Shown here: positions 32,520 to 44,600 of the stretch, piece by piece
Layout: the number at the start of each line of letters is the position of its first letter
Position numbering within the stretch: the stretch's first letter is position 1
Assembly: GCF_027943255.1 (NCBI RefSeq)
Contig: NC_072897.1
Location: forward strand, 64,194,406-64,258,405
DNA: 64,000 nucleotides
Direction of reading: 5' to 3'
From: Anastrepha obliqua
Lineage: Eukaryota > Arthropoda > Insecta > Diptera > Tephritidae
Made by a program: the position numbers and the translations under genes
Notes under the pieces: generated by a model
What the model saw: only the letters and a program-made list of their open reading frames with translations
Database searches by the model: none
What the model was told of the DNA's origin: nothing

Positions 32520-32880
32520 TAGTAGATCTTCTGTAGAAGAGTAAGAAAGACAGAGCTAACGCGCGGTCTGCGCATTCCTGCACTCTCCGAGTTACTCTTA
32601 CTGATTTCGGGAGTCTACGACTTACTCTTTCGAATTCGAACTTGCTCGTGCACGCGGTACTGCAGTACGAATAGAAGGCTAAATCGTTTTCAGGGTAGTT
32701 GCATTCTCACTTTGTATAGTCTTTACACATGCGTAGATACTACAAGTCTCATACACGCAAATTTACTCTATTCAATGTTCATATAAGATGAAATAATTTT
32801 CATATAAGATGTAATATTGTTAATTACAATAAAATAATCAAAACATAAATTTTGAAATTATTTTGGCAAATAAAGAAGGA
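32520..32880. other. No recognisable gene
   Basis: Starts with a G/C-balanced stretch (CGCGCGGTCTGCGC...) and becomes A/T-rich. No domain, terminal repeat or RNA gene was seen. Confidence 0.5.
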
Positions 32881-35235
32881 ATTTATTTATTTACTTAATT
32901 CAATTAATAGTCTAAAAAATACAGAATTTCTTACAGACTATGAAAAAAGATTAATGCTAAATCATTAATCAAAGTAAAATTAAACTTATAATTAACTAGC
33001 TTCAATTGTAATGAGTAAAAGAAAAATATAAACTTTCTTATAACTTAAAGAGGAGAATTATTCATTTTAGTAAGACAAGAAATTACAAAGTTTCTTACAG
33101 ACTACATAGAACTAAGAGTATTTATATTATATATAAAAGAAATATTTAACAAAATCAAAGCTTAGAAAACTAAATTAACAAAATATACTTGGTAATTATT
33201 TAGAATTCTTACAAAGGAAAAAAATTTTTAATTGGGATTTAAATACATGTTTCGCCCTGGAAAAGTCTAGATCCAAAAAGGAGGCGAGATAGTTAATGTC
33301 AGACAGCGTTCTAACAAGAGGCGCTTTGGAACTATATAATGTCCTCCTAACGCCAACATGAAAAATTTTGACACGGCGAAAGTTCCTGCAAGGAACATTA
33401 AAATGTATTCTTTCTAGAAGAAACGGGCAGTCAATTAGTCCATTAACGAGATCGAAGATAAAAGAAACTGCCTGGAATGTACCTCTGTCACTTAATGGAC
33501 AGAGACTAATCAAACGACAGCGTGAGACGTATGACGGTTTGGGGTCTGAGAAATTGAGTGAATGTAGCGCGAAACGCACAAAAATTTTTTGAACCCTCTC
33601 CACTCGATTTATATGAACTGCATGATAAGGTCTCCAAATAAAAGAGGCATAATCTAATTTGGACCGCACAAACGCAGAGTATAAAATCTTAAGAGTATAT
33701 GGATCAGTGAAGTGCGATGAGTGACGTCTAACAAATGCGAGCATAGCAAGAGAATTGGAAACGGCATAATTTAGGTGCGTGATAAAATTAAGCTTTGAAT
33801 CGAAGAAGACCCCTAAGTCTTTTATCACATCAGACGAAGCAAGATATGTATAATTGATATGATAAGAGGTGCTGAGGGGGTTTTGAAGCTTAGAAAATGT
33901 GATTTTATGACATTTTTCAATGTTAAGAAATAGACGATTAATAAGGCACCAGGAAAATAAATTATTCAACTCAGACTGTAGGGCGGCTGAATCACTAGAA
34001 TTTCTTTTTTCAGCGTACACTTTTAGATCATCAGCATAGAGAAGAAAATTAGCGAAGGAAAAACACGAATAAATATCATTAATAAACAAAATAAATAACA
34101 AAGGTCCTAAAATACTACCCTGAGGTACCCCAGAGGTGGCAGTGTAGTGTTTCGAAGAAACACCATCGATAACTACAGTGCAGCATCTCTTTATTAAATA
34201 GGACCGAATCCAATCGAGGAAAGTTGAATGAAAACCAAGACAAGCCAATTTAGTTACTAAAATTGTATCGGAGATTTTATCAAAGGCTTTAGAAAAATCC
34301 GTGTATATCGCGTCAGTTTGGAAACCATTCTGAAAGTCTGCGTGGCAATCATCAGAAAAAACGGATAAGTTGGATAGGGTAGACCTTGCAACTATAAAAC
34401 CATGCCGACGTGGACTAATTAGACGTTTAACACTAAAATATAACTTGTCTTTAACAACGCTTTCAAAGAGTTTAGATACAGCAGATAATTTGGAAATTGG
34501 TCTGTAATTTGCAATATTGCTTTTATTACCGCTTTTAAAAATAGGAGTGACCAAAGTCAGCTTCCAGTCATCGATAAATATTCCTTCGGCCAAGGATTTG
34601 TTAAAAATCAGTTTAAGAGGTTGAACTAAAGAGCGACAATTTTTAAACAAAGTTACAGAAAGCCCATCTACATCCGAATGGGCCGAGTTTTTAATCTTTA
34701 ACAATCCCTCAATGACATCATCATCAGATAGAACAAGCGAACCAAAGTCAACTGAAGAAGACACTTTACCCAAGAAATTATGGCGAATGGCTGCCAAATG
34801 TTCTTCCTGAATATCTTCATCAGACACGAAGTTAGATGAAAAGAAATCAGCAAATAAATTCGCTGCATCGCTGACAGAGCTGGCAGTTACGTCTCTATAA
34901 AAAACTGAATTAGTTATAGAAGAGGCCTTTTTAATCGATTTAATATATCGCCAAAAATTCTTCGGATTACTTTTTATATTAAGCTCAAATTTGTGAATGA
35001 ATTCCTTATACAAAGACTTATTTAAAGTACGAAACTTATTCCTGTGGAGGATAAAAAAATCATAATAGCGGGTTTCGTTAGTTAACTTGAACTTCTTAAA
35101 ATACTTATTTCTTAAATTTTTATGATGTTTAAGTTCTTTCGTGCACCAAGGAATCTTATAATTTACATGCTTAAAAATTGGAACATGTTGAGAGCATATA
35201 TCAAGGACTAAAGTTTTAAATAAAGTTTTAAATAA
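32881..35235 (-). mobile_element. CR1-group LINE (possibly Kiri/Crack-like), 5'-truncated
   Basis: The minus-strand element ends in a short (AAAT)n tail (about 32881-32895), has a 300-bp 3' UTR and one long ORF2 segment with no RNase H. The 5' edge is at about 35235, where the coding frame gives way to A/T-rich sequence. The endonuclease is missing. Clade placement rests on RT wording and lack of RNase H. Confidence 0.75.
33196..35230 (-). CDS. CR1-group LINE reverse transcriptase, 5'-truncated
   Basis: One open frame of about 680 codons with no stop from the truncation edge (VNYKIPWCTKELKHHKNL near 35160) to the terminator at 33196. RT landmarks: VTPIFKSGNKSNIANYRPIS (about 34545-34490), FSKAFDKISD (about 34290), SGVPQGSILGPLLF (about 34130-34090) and YADDLKVY (about 34030). 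The C-terminus has RVERVQKIFVRFAL and SRCRLISLCPLSDR, found after the thumb in this group. The long clean frame suggests a fairly recent insertion. The first ATG inside (35013) is not the true start, because coding homology extends upstream. Confidence 0.85.
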
Positions 35236-35801
35236 AATAAATTTATCATTACCATAATTTCATTTATAAAATTTTATCGATTAAAGTACAATTCACAACA
35301 AAAATGAACTAAAAAAATCCAAACTGGAACTTTACATCTCGTTTTGATTGTGTCAATATAATCCACGGTCTCCTTTTTCTGTGCTGAGAGTATCTATTCT
35401 GTGTCAAGGCCAATGCTGGCCTATCTTTGGACATATAGTCGGTAAAGAAGGAATTAAATATAACACAATTAAATCGGACTATAAATCACTGACTAAATGA
35501 AAACAATAATTTTCATTCAGAAAAACAAGGCTCGACCTTCAATCAATGATCTATATGGGAAAAAGTATGTAACATGTTGATTATGTCAGTATATTTTGTT
35601 GTTACCTCTCCGTTGCAGGAGTGGGGTAGCCGTTTCTCAGGCTCCCTCCACGAAATAAGTTCTTCATCCCGATTACTTCTTTATCACGGCCGATAACTGC
35701 ATAGCTTTAGACTCACAGTCGATAAGAAAGGAATTAAATACAACACGAATATAACGAATCATTAATTCACTGACTGCAATGATAACAATAATTTTCATTC
35801 A
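35236..35801. repeat. Diverged ~290-bp direct duplication, otherwise non-coding
   Basis: Sequence at about 35395-35520 (GTCGGTAAAGAAGGAATTAAATATAACAC..., AACAATAATTTTCATTC) recurs in altered form at about 35690-35800 (GTCGATAAGAAAGGAATTAA...). Upstream TGATTGTGTCAATATA (about 35345) likewise matches TGATTATGTCAGTATA (about 35579). Old tandem repeat or two related elements. No gene. Confidence 0.5.
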
Positions 35802-36322
35802 TAATAAAAAATAGTTTAAAAAAAAAACTAAAAAAATGCGTGTTTTGCTAATCGAACTAAAAAGTAGAAAATAAAAACTAGTTTAAAAAAAGGAAATAAA
35901 TTTTAATGACGAAGAGACCTATTATGGAGTAATAGCAAATCGAACGATCAGTCATAGTCAACTACCTCAGAACAGAATTATAACAAAAATTAAGATACAA
36001 ATAGAATAATTCAAATTAGAGTTAAAAGCGTGGGATGCATTTTGCTTCACTTTCATAACCTTCAGTACATAGGTAGTTGCCAATAGAATGATTGTAATAT
36101 TTACTATATCAAGCATCCCACGCTTTTAACTCTAATTTGAATTACTCTATTTGTATCTTAATTTTTGTTATAATTCTGTTCTGAGGTAGTTGACTATGAC
36201 TGATCGTTCGATTTGCTATTACTTCATTATAGGTCTCTTTGTCATTAAAATTTATTTTCTACTTTTTAGTTTGATTAGCAATAAAAGCGTGTTTCTTAGT
36301 TTTTTTAAACTATTTTTTATTA
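35802..36322. mobile_element. Small foldback element, ~210-235-bp arms
   Basis: 35802-36038 and 36113-36322 are reverse complements, about 90% similar by eye, around a 74-bp spacer. Outer ends read TAATAAAAAATAGTTT and inner ends GTTAAAAGCGTGGGATGC. The left arm carries an extra ~20 bp (near 35875). No target duplication was identified and nothing is encoded. Confidence 0.75.
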
Positions 36323-36394
36323 GCTGCATGGGAACTACCGATATCGATAACTATGGTTTTATAGCAGAGAATGGCAAACTGTGAGGGGTTTTCT

Positions 36395-36811
36395 GTTCAG
36401 TAAGGTTTGAAAAGTCACCATAAATCGTTTAATGCCAGATTAACCCTTTCAAAGAATGGAAATTTACTTAAAAAAAAAAAATAAATATATTCACCAGGTT
36501 CATATATCACAATCGGTATCACCAATCCTTATTTCTTTCTAAATGAGAAAGGAGGTGCTCATATGGTGAATTGTCTGAATTTTTGTGTCCAAAAATGAGC
36601 CAGCTAAATATCGACGTCATTTGGTTCCAACAATATGGCGCAGTTTGCCATACATCGCGCTTAACAACCGATTTATTGAAATATCCAACCCACATTACGA
36701 CCATACTGTCAGATTTATTGGAAAAAGTGGTAAAAAATTGGACTGATCGAATGCATCGAGTAACTCCTAGCTGCGCCGGTCATATGTCGAATATCATATT
36801 CAAAACATAAA
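36395..36811 (+). pseudogene. mariner-like transposase relic (WFQQDGA type)
   Basis: Frames around 36510-36600 give NEKGGAHMVN and then LCPKMSQLNIDVIWFQQYGA, where YGA replaces the usual DGA so the second catalytic Asp is Tyr. CHTSRLTTDLL follows, then an internal deletion joins directly to LEKVVKNWTDRM and GHMSNIIFKT, the family C-terminus. The third catalytic region is lost. A shifted frame and poly(A) run separate the N-terminal part. Confidence 0.7.
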
Positions 36812-37191
36812 TGTCAAGAAATTATGTACCAAATTATTTATAATAAAAAATAATCAATCCAACTATTTTGCATTATTATTTAAAAAAACCTATATGTGCA
36901 TACTTTATAGCAAAAGCTAGTAAAGAGTTCTAATCTAAGGAACTTTCTTTTTTTTCTTTGTTTAAGCTAGTGAGTATGTATTTATAAGTCAATATCCATT
37001 ACAATAACTTTTTCGCTATCTTCTTTCTCTTTGTATGTCTATCTTTACTTACATATTTCAATGAACATATGTATGTATATTGGGAATATAATTTACTTCA
37101 ATATGTTACGGAAAGATATTGTTTAATTAAATTTTAAGTATGAATTGAACATTTGAACACAAATTAATTAAGGAATAGTATATCGCACGGC
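36812..37191. other. A/T-rich, no gene seen
   Basis: Low-complexity A/T-rich sequence between a mariner relic and RTE copy 1. No RNA gene, terminal repeat or open frame of interest. Confidence 0.55.
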
Positions 37192-39436
37192 GAGGATGGT
37201 TCCATGTGGAGGATGGTTCCATGTGTAGAAGTCCACGCAAGTGGGGAAAGTTACTGATCGCCATTCACTTGGGAGTGGCCAGGACGATTCTTCTACATAT
37301 GGTTCAAGCAGCTCACAACGTCCGGGATTAGCCCACGTATCCTCTGGTTAGCTTCCGAACACCCGTTCGGGAGTGAGCTAAAGTGAGAAGGCGAAGCATC
37401 CCAGCATAGCTGGTTGTGCGCTGGGTTTGGGACCCGCCACTTAAAAAGCCCCCCCAATGAAAACAGCAACAAAGCCTCGGATGAGAACTTCCAACACTGA
37501 TGACGACCCCTGCAAACGAAATAAGGAATACGATTTGAGGGCATGCACCTGGAATGTCCGGTCCCTTAATGGGGAAGGTGCCTCTGCCCGGCTGGTTGAT
37601 GTCCTCGTGAGAGTAAAGGCTGACATCACTGCCATCCAAGAGATGCGATGGACGGGGCAAGGTAAGAAAAACATAGGACCTTGCGACGTCTACTACAGCT
37701 GCCATGTAAAGGAGCGCAAATTCGGTGTCGGATTTGTTGTGGAAGAGAGACTTCGTCGCCAAGTACTGTCGTTCACTCCGGTGGACGAGCGTCTCGCAAC
37801 AATCCGCATCAAAGCGCGATTTTTTAACATCTCGCTAATTTGCGCCCACGCCCCGACGGAAGAGAAGGACGATGCGACCAAGGATTCTTTCTATGAGCGC
37901 TTGGAACGTTCCTATGAGCGCTGCCCCCGCCACGACATAAAAATCGTGCTTGGCGACTTCAACGCCAGGGTGGGCAAGGAGGGAATTCTTGGTCCCACAG
38001 TCGGAAAATTCAGCCTGCACAACGAAACATCCGGTAACGGACAGAGGCTGATCGACTTCGCCGGGGCCCGAAACATGGTAGTCTGTAGCACCAGATTCCA
38101 GCATAAGAATATTCACCAAGCTACCTGGCTGTCTCCAGATCGAAAAACGCGAAACCAGATCGATCATGTTGTGATAGATGGAAGACACGCTTCTAGTGTA
38201 TTAGATGTACGTACGATCCGAGGACCCAACATCGACTCGGATCATTACCTTGTTGCAGCCAAACTGCGCACACGCCTCTGTGCAGCAAAAAACGTATCGG
38301 GCGCAACGCGCGCCATGTGGGATCGCTACAGAGAGCTAAAAAAGGAAGAGAGACGTATTATCCGACAGAAGAAACGAGAGGCCGAAATACGTGAGTGCGA
38401 GGAGCTTGAGATGTTGGCCAATAGGAACAACGCCCGAAAATTTTACCAGAAAGTTCGGCGGCTTACAGAAGGTTTTAAGACCGGGGCGTTGTCCTGTAAG
38501 AACAAAGACGGCGATCTGGTGACTGACGTACAGAGCAATCTTAAATTATGGAGGGAACACTTCTCGAACCTGTTAAACGGTGACAGCTGCGCATGTCATA
38601 GAGAATGTGAAGATCCCGATACCCCAATCGTTGACGACGGAATTGTCGTTCCGTTACCCGACCATGACGAGGTGAGAATAGCAATATCACGGCGAAAGAA
38701 CAACAAAGCCGCGGGCGCCGACGGGCTGCCGGCTGAGCTATTCAAACATGGCGGCGAGGAGCTGGTAAGGTGCATGCATCAGCTCCTATGCAGAATATGG
38801 TCGGATGAAAGCATGCCTGCCGATTGGAATTTAAGTGTGCTCTGCCCAATCCATAAGAAGGGCGATCCTGCAATTTGTGCCAATTACCGCGGGATTAGTC
38901 TTCTAAATATCGCCTATAAGGTTCTAGCGAGCGTATTGTGTGAAAGGCTGAAGCCCACCGTCAACCAACTGATTGGACCTTATCAGTGTGGCTTCAGACC
39001 TGGAAAGTCTACCATCGACCAAATATTCTCAATACGCCAAATCTTGGAAAAGACCCATGAAAGGAAAATCGACACACACCATCTTTTCGTCGACTTCAAA
39101 ACTGCATTTGACAGTACGGAAAGGAGTTACCTGTATGCCGCTATGTCTGAATTTGGTATCCCCGCAAAACTAATACAGCTATGTAAGATGACGTTGCTCA
39201 ACACCAGCAGCGCTGTCAGAATTGGGAAGGACCTCTCCGAGCCGTTTGATACCAAACGAGGTTTCAGACAGGGTGACTCGCTGTCGTGTGACTTCTTTAA
39301 CCTGATGTTGGAGAGCATCGTACGAGCCGCAGAACTTAATCGCTCAGGCACAATTTTTTATAAGAGCGTACAATTGCTGGCGTATGCCGATGATATTGAC
39401 ATCATCGGCCTTAACAACCGCGCTGTTAGTTCTGCC
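37192..39436 (+). mobile_element. RTE-clade LINE copy 1, 3'-truncated
   Basis: The 5' UTR (37192-37456) matches that of copy 2 from its first base (GAGGATGGTTCCATGTG), so this is probably the true 5' end. Copy 1 has that 17-bp start twice in tandem. One open frame follows and breaks off just after the RT palm near 39430. Relative to copy 2 it lacks 270 bp between about 38295 and 38296, exactly 90 codons. Confidence 0.88.
37457..39436 (+). CDS. RTE endonuclease-RT, C-terminally truncated
   Basis: ATG 37457 opens MKTATKPRMRT. Endonuclease motifs: ACTWNVRSLNGEG (37541), AIQEMRW (about 37632), VLGDFNARVG (about 37948) and SDHYLVAAKLR (about 38238). The linker is shortened by an in-frame 90-codon deletion. 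RT motifs: NNKAAGADGLPAELFK (about 38700), CPIHKKGDPAICANYRGIS (about 38842), CGFRPGKSTIDQIF (about 38988), FVDFKTAFDS (about 39088), FRQGDSLSCDFFN (about 39262) and LAYADDIDIIG (about 39377). The frame runs 36 codons past YADD before stopping at 39457; the last 6-10 codons are foreign. Thumb and C-terminus are missing, so it is unlikely to be active. Confidence 0.87.
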
Positions 39437-40929
39437 GAAAAACAAAATTGCCGATAAATCTTGAAAAAAAATTTTTTCGGGCGCACAAAAAAAGACGTGT
39501 CTCATTATTTTGACCAGAGAACAACATTTTTGAGTTACATCGAAATCGAAGAACATGTCCCGAATAGCCCGGTTGAATTGAAATGGAAAGCATCACTTAC
39601 AATTGTTTTCTTTACTATTTGATTATATATATATTGCATATATATTGGTGAAACATTATTCTAATCAACGAATTAAAGTAATTATATATTATAATGTATA
39701 TATATATATAATATTACGTAGGTACATTTGCATATACTACATACGAAAAGAAAAATCGATTAGGCTCACCATCCTGATCAAGCAACTATGCACCTACCCA
39801 TATGCATCTATCCTAATCATTTATTGCTTTATAATATGTACCCGTATATTCAAAGCAATGTAAAAAAATATTTTGTATACTGGTTTAACAGCACAAGCGA
39901 ATAGAAATTATGTATGTGTATAAGTAATTTTTTTCGTCGCGATTTTTTATTGACTTGACACATGTCAACAAGGGAGTGGTTGAGAGTTGTACGTGAGGGT
40001 GGCAGTTAAACATTTCCGTATGAACTCATAAATTCACCCTGTTAGTTTTTACATGCTGACGTATTTGTATACGCTCACGATGGTGCATCGCGAAAGGTTT
40101 GCTATCCGCGATATCCCATTTCGAGGTTGCATGGAAATTATTTCCTTATAGCGTCAGAAAGTATTCCAGCGTATATACATACATATATACCTTACATATC
40201 TGCATACCCCACAGTAAACGAGACAGTCTCAAAACTACCGCAAACTATTACCTTAGTGATAGCACTAGTCTATGTCAAAAAATAAATTAATTCACGGTAT
40301 TTATTTCTTATTTATTTAAATGCTTTCTTTACAATTTTTTATTCCTGGTGACAATTTTCAGATATGCGTCAGCCAATCATTTTTATGGTCGATTTAGTCG
40401 ATCGGAAAAGTAATTGGGAGAATTATGAACAAATGTTTTTTGTTATTTGGCATTACAATCGCTTATTGGTTTGGGTCGACACTAAAAACTTCACCCATTG
40501 CTGTTTTCTTTTGCTTTTTCTTCGAAGGAACTGTCCACCTGAATATCATCATCCATACATGTGGCATACCCAAATCAATGCAATTAATTTATCAATCCAT
40601 CTTCGTCGGCACCCATCACCCATGCAAAAAGGGGGCAAAAATATTATAATTTTTGTTCTACCTCGCCCATCGTATATAATTGAACGAGCATGATGAAGGC
40701 TTTACAGAGTTTGACTTTTGTTCATGAAAGGAGAGATCTGCTTTTCGATTGCTTCTCGATGCACTTGTTGTTGGTGGTATTAATGCTATATTTCGGGATA
40801 TCAAAGTTCTTTACAACTTCAAAGCTATACATAGCTGCCAATGTAACGTGTGTTTCAATACCCAAATACTCTTTGTGAGAAAACCGCACTGACGGCCTTG
40901 GTGTATAAACCACTGATGTCATTACCATC
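39437..40929. other. A/T-rich non-coding stretch
   Basis: Contains TA-rich runs (39620-39720) and short frames without recognisable domains. A GCCGATAAATCTTG...GGGCGCAC block follows the RTE break. Nothing supports a gene. Confidence 0.5.
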
Positions 40930-41280
40930 TGCGTACGCCAGATCCATCCCACTCTTGTTTTATATTGTGCAGTAGCGGTTAAAGAGCGGCTCTAAAATCT
41001 AAGAAAAGTTGGTGCGGGCCAATATCCAGGGTATTCCACATGATTTGACGAACTGTAAAAATGTAGTACATGTTGGGTTTGACAGGTCTGAAGCACGACT
41101 GATAATGCAAAATCGTTTTGTCTAAAATGAACACGAATAGTTTCTAAAGGAAGTATTGAAAGGCGTACTCAGCGGTAATTGGTGCAAACACCTTTCTTAT
41201 AGTTTAAGCAGAGGTTAGGTTCCCATTTTTGAGCACACATTCATCGGACCAAATTTCGCTTAGCCCCCGATTTTAAGGTG
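40930..41280 (-). pseudogene. Degenerate RTE-like reverse transcriptase relic
   Basis: A minus reading near 41120-40985 gives QSCFRPVKPNMYYIFTVRQI and then HQLFLDFRAAL, which line up with the CGFRPGKSTIDQIF, IRQIL and LFVDFKTAF motifs of the RTE copies in this window. Upstream frames are broken. It is much older than copies 1 and 2. Confidence 0.45.
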
Positions 41281-41330
41281 TATTTGGTTGCTAAGGTGCT
41301 AAGGTGTACTTATACTTATATAAATAAATA

Positions 41331-43085
41331 ATTTTTTTTATTTTATTACTATTGCAATCTAGTTAACAAAACTAATAAGCAATTCATTTTACATATATTT
41401 AATTAAGTTAAAACATCTCAAGTAAAGACAAAATTTTATGAAAAGAGATCATGCGGTTTCGTCCTTTTTAATCTTCTCGTGAGGTCATCAGTTACAAGTA
41501 GTTTGACTGCTTCAACATTGATGTGCTGCTGAAGTCTCTCTTTATGTTTATTTGGGGATTTTTTTTATGATATCCGTAATGGTGTCTATATTAAGATTCT
41601 TATGTAGATTGCAATTACGAATGTACCACGGCGCTCTAACGATGTCGCGTAATACTTTATTTTGGAATCGTTGAATGATGTTTTTGTTGCTTTCACTGGT
41701 GCAGCCCCAGAGCTGTATGCCATATGACCACACTGGTTTCAGTATTTGGTTATAGATAGAGAGTTTAGAATGTCGGCCTAACAGCCAATGCATTTTCTTG
41801 TATTTAAGAATTAACTCCTCGTGTTTTTTCTTGACATGTGCTTTCCATCTCAGCTTAGCATCTAAGGTCATTCCTAGATATTTTGCCGTATTTGCATGCG
41901 GTATTGCCGTATCATTGATAAATATTGGTTTATAATTTATATTTCTATTAGTGAAGTCAACATGCACAGACTTGGTTTCGTTTAACTTGACACGCCATTT
42001 TTTGATCCAATTTTGAATTGCATTTACTGATGCTTGTAACTTCTGAATTGCTTCTAAGTGGTTTTCATCAGTTGCTAATACTGCAGTATCATCGGCAAAT
42101 GTTGCAGTTGTTGTATTGCTGCATGTGGATATATCGTTAGTATACAAGAGATACAAAACTGGCCCGAGTACACTGCCTTGCGGGACACCTGCATTAATAT
42201 CTTTCAATTCTGAATAGACATCTGCTTGCTTTATTCTAAAGTATCTGCTCGTTAAGTAGGATTTTAAAATGTTTGAGTACTGGATTGGTAGAACTGCTTG
42301 AAGTTTATGGATTAGTCCCTCATACCATACTTTATCAAAAGCTTGCGATACATCCAGGAGTACCGCAGAACAGATTTGTTTTTCTTCCAGTGATTTTTCA
42401 ATTACATGAGTAATGCGGTGCACTTGATCAATCGTTGAGTGCTCATTTTGAAAACCAAATTGATGGTTTGGTACAAGGCATTTTGCATCTAACAATGGTT
42501 TTAATCTTTTTAGCAAGATTTTTTCAAAAAGCTTAGATAAAATTGGTAACAACGATATTGGTCGGTATGATGTCACATCGTGTGGTGGCTTTCCTGGTTT
42601 TGGAAGCATAATAACTTTCGCTATTTTCTATTGTTGCGGTACATATTCTAAACGAAATGCAGCATTAATCAAATGTGTCAATTTGACAATAGCATTATTG
42701 GGCAATTTTTTTAATATTTTCCCTGTTATAAGGTCATAACCGGGTGCTTTTTTGCTATCTATTTTATTTTAATAGTGTCCTTTACCTCTTTAAAGGAAGT
42801 CAAGGGGATTTTATCGATTTTTTGTCGAATAGGATGAGGTATATTTTCTAACTCATCTCTTTCGTTAGGATGAAAAATGTTTTGAAGATATTCGGCAAAT
42901 CTCTCAGCTTTTTGTTCGTTAGATTTGGCCCAGCTGCCATCACAATTTTTTATTGGTGGGGAATGCATAAAAGGCCTTTTCAAGGTTTTAGTTGCCTTCC
43001 AAAGTGAATAGTCCGTACGTTTATCGCTCGTTAAATTTTCTAGGGCATCTCTAATGGAGTCATTTTTAAGTTGTTTTATTCCTTC
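41331..43085 (-). pseudogene. Jockey LINE C, RT half (3' part)
   Basis: The main open frame (42609-41548) starts in the fingers: MLPKPGKPPHDVTSYRPISL, then QFGFQNEHSTIDQVHRI (about 42450), LLDVSQAFDKVW (about 42340), GVPQGSVLGPVLY (about 42180) and TFADDTAV (about 42100; FADD is the usual Jockey active site). The thumb ends VRAPWYIRNCNLH near 41620. Linker sequence (TDYSLWKATKTLK, CDGSWAKSN) lies at 43010-42900 in shifted frames. The 3' end is near the T-run at 41331. The 5' part of the same element continues at 49691, the I-like LINE having split it. Confidence 0.85.
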
Positions 43086-43280
43086 TATTCAGTCATCAAC
43101 TAGAATTCTTGGCGTTCGGTTGTGTTTCCTCTTCTCGCAGTCAAGTGATTACAATCTGAGTTCATCGCAGTGTTTTTATTTCTTCTATTCTCTAATTATT
43201 CATCTCTTTTCGTGCACCGGTTTGTTTATTTGTTTACGATCTTATATTGCTTCTCACCTTGCGGACTTCGGTAAGAAATA

Positions 43281-44571
43281 ATGCCTCCCCCTCTCGGGGA
43301 TAACCGGTTTGCCTTGCTTTCGGCAAGCCCTCAACGCAAAAGAAAGAAAGCGCAAACAATTACTAAGGAGTTGTTCCCAGCACTGCCGGCAGTGATAAAA
43401 GAAAACCCCAAATACTTAATTGCAAGTGCACTTGATACATCCAAACCACTTAGCAAATATTCTTGCTTTGCTGTTCACAAGGCACTTAAAAATGTAAGTA
43501 CCGGCATTTTAAACATTTCAGAGCTAAGAGACGGAAATTTACTTCTGTTTGTTAAAAATATGAATATAGCAAACAAATTTCTGCAAACTAAAGCCCTTCT
43601 TGGCATCTGCCCAGTTAAGTTTGAACTTCATAACAACCTTAACTCTACTAAAGGCACTATATTTGCACCGTGTTTAAATAACGTCTCTGAAAGTGAAATA
43701 GTTGACAATTTAAAGGATCAAGGAGTTACTTCTGTATACAAGTTTCTTAAATTCATTGACGGCAAATCCGCACCTTCTAGAGTCATTCTATTAACCTTTG
43801 ATCTCTACCACTTGCCTGAGAAAATTGAAGTGTCATGGTATACAACAAAAGTAAAACAGTTCTATCCAAATCCCATGCGGTGCAAGAGTTGTCAACTACT
43901 TGGCCACACACTCAAACGATGCAAAAAAAACGCCTGTATGTGCAAATTGCTCACTTCCCCCTCACGGCGATTTGCCATGCTCCCGCACCTTTTGTGCTAA
44001 CTGCTCGGGTGCTCACTCATCCTCAAGCAGAGATTGCCCAAAATTCATCCAAATGAAGCAAATCATCTCAATTAAAACTGATAAAAAATGCACTATGCGC
44101 GAAGCCATAGCTCTACACAAACAACAAATTCCACCCCAATTAAATGATAACTCGACTCCTTTCTCTAATATAATAAAGCAATCCGCAACCAACCAACAAC
44201 AAAGCATTATTTCAAACCAAACTAATTTCTCAAAACCAAATCAAATTAACAATAACAATAACGAAAATCGAGCAAATAATTCAAATACTCCCACAACAAA
44301 CAACAAAATATCAACAAATAGCCCAAGCACTATCGCTGCAGGCAACAACTCACTTGAAATGAACTCAGATGATAATCAAACACAACAAAGAATGCTAATC
44401 GATAACTTTCTCGCCCAAATGATTTCTATTCCACACGAATTCACCTCTTCTCTTTCTTCTCTTCCAACAAACTCTTCAAATCTCTCTCTTAATCCTGACT
44501 CTTCAAATTTCGCTCTTAATCCTGACTCTCAAGCTAATACCTCAGAAACAAACACTCTTAAGGAGATTTAA
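43281..44571 (+). pseudogene. I-clade ORF1 (Gag-like) with one frameshift
   Basis: ATG 43281 (MPPPLGDNRFALLSAS) opens a nucleic-acid-binding ORF1. First knuckle CKSCQLLGHTLKRC at about 43882-43922, then a frameshift in the A8 run at about 43923-43931, after which the other frame gives CANCSLPPHGDLPC and CANCSGAHSSSSRDC (about 43944-44036) and a long Asn/Ser/Thr-rich tail ending NTLKEI at 44571. The stop precedes the ORF2 ATG at 44575 by a few bases. Loss or gain of one A would rejoin the frames, so a single recent slip or sequencing error is possible. Confidence 0.82.
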
Positions 44572-44600
44572 ATCATGAAGATAGTACAATGGAATATTAA

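Noticed and set aside
36060..36120. CRISPR-like or attachment-site structure from the inverted repeat
   Set aside because: It is a single palindrome with one spacer in a eukaryotic context; no direct-repeat array.
40364..40693. 109-codon plus frame with hydrophobic runs
   Set aside because: Overlapping frames of equal quality and no family resemblance; not supportable as a gene.
43923..43931. Programmed frameshift in I-like ORF1 at an A8 run
   Set aside because: A homopolymer slip or sequencing error is simpler, and LINE ORF1 proteins of this clade are normally made from one frame.
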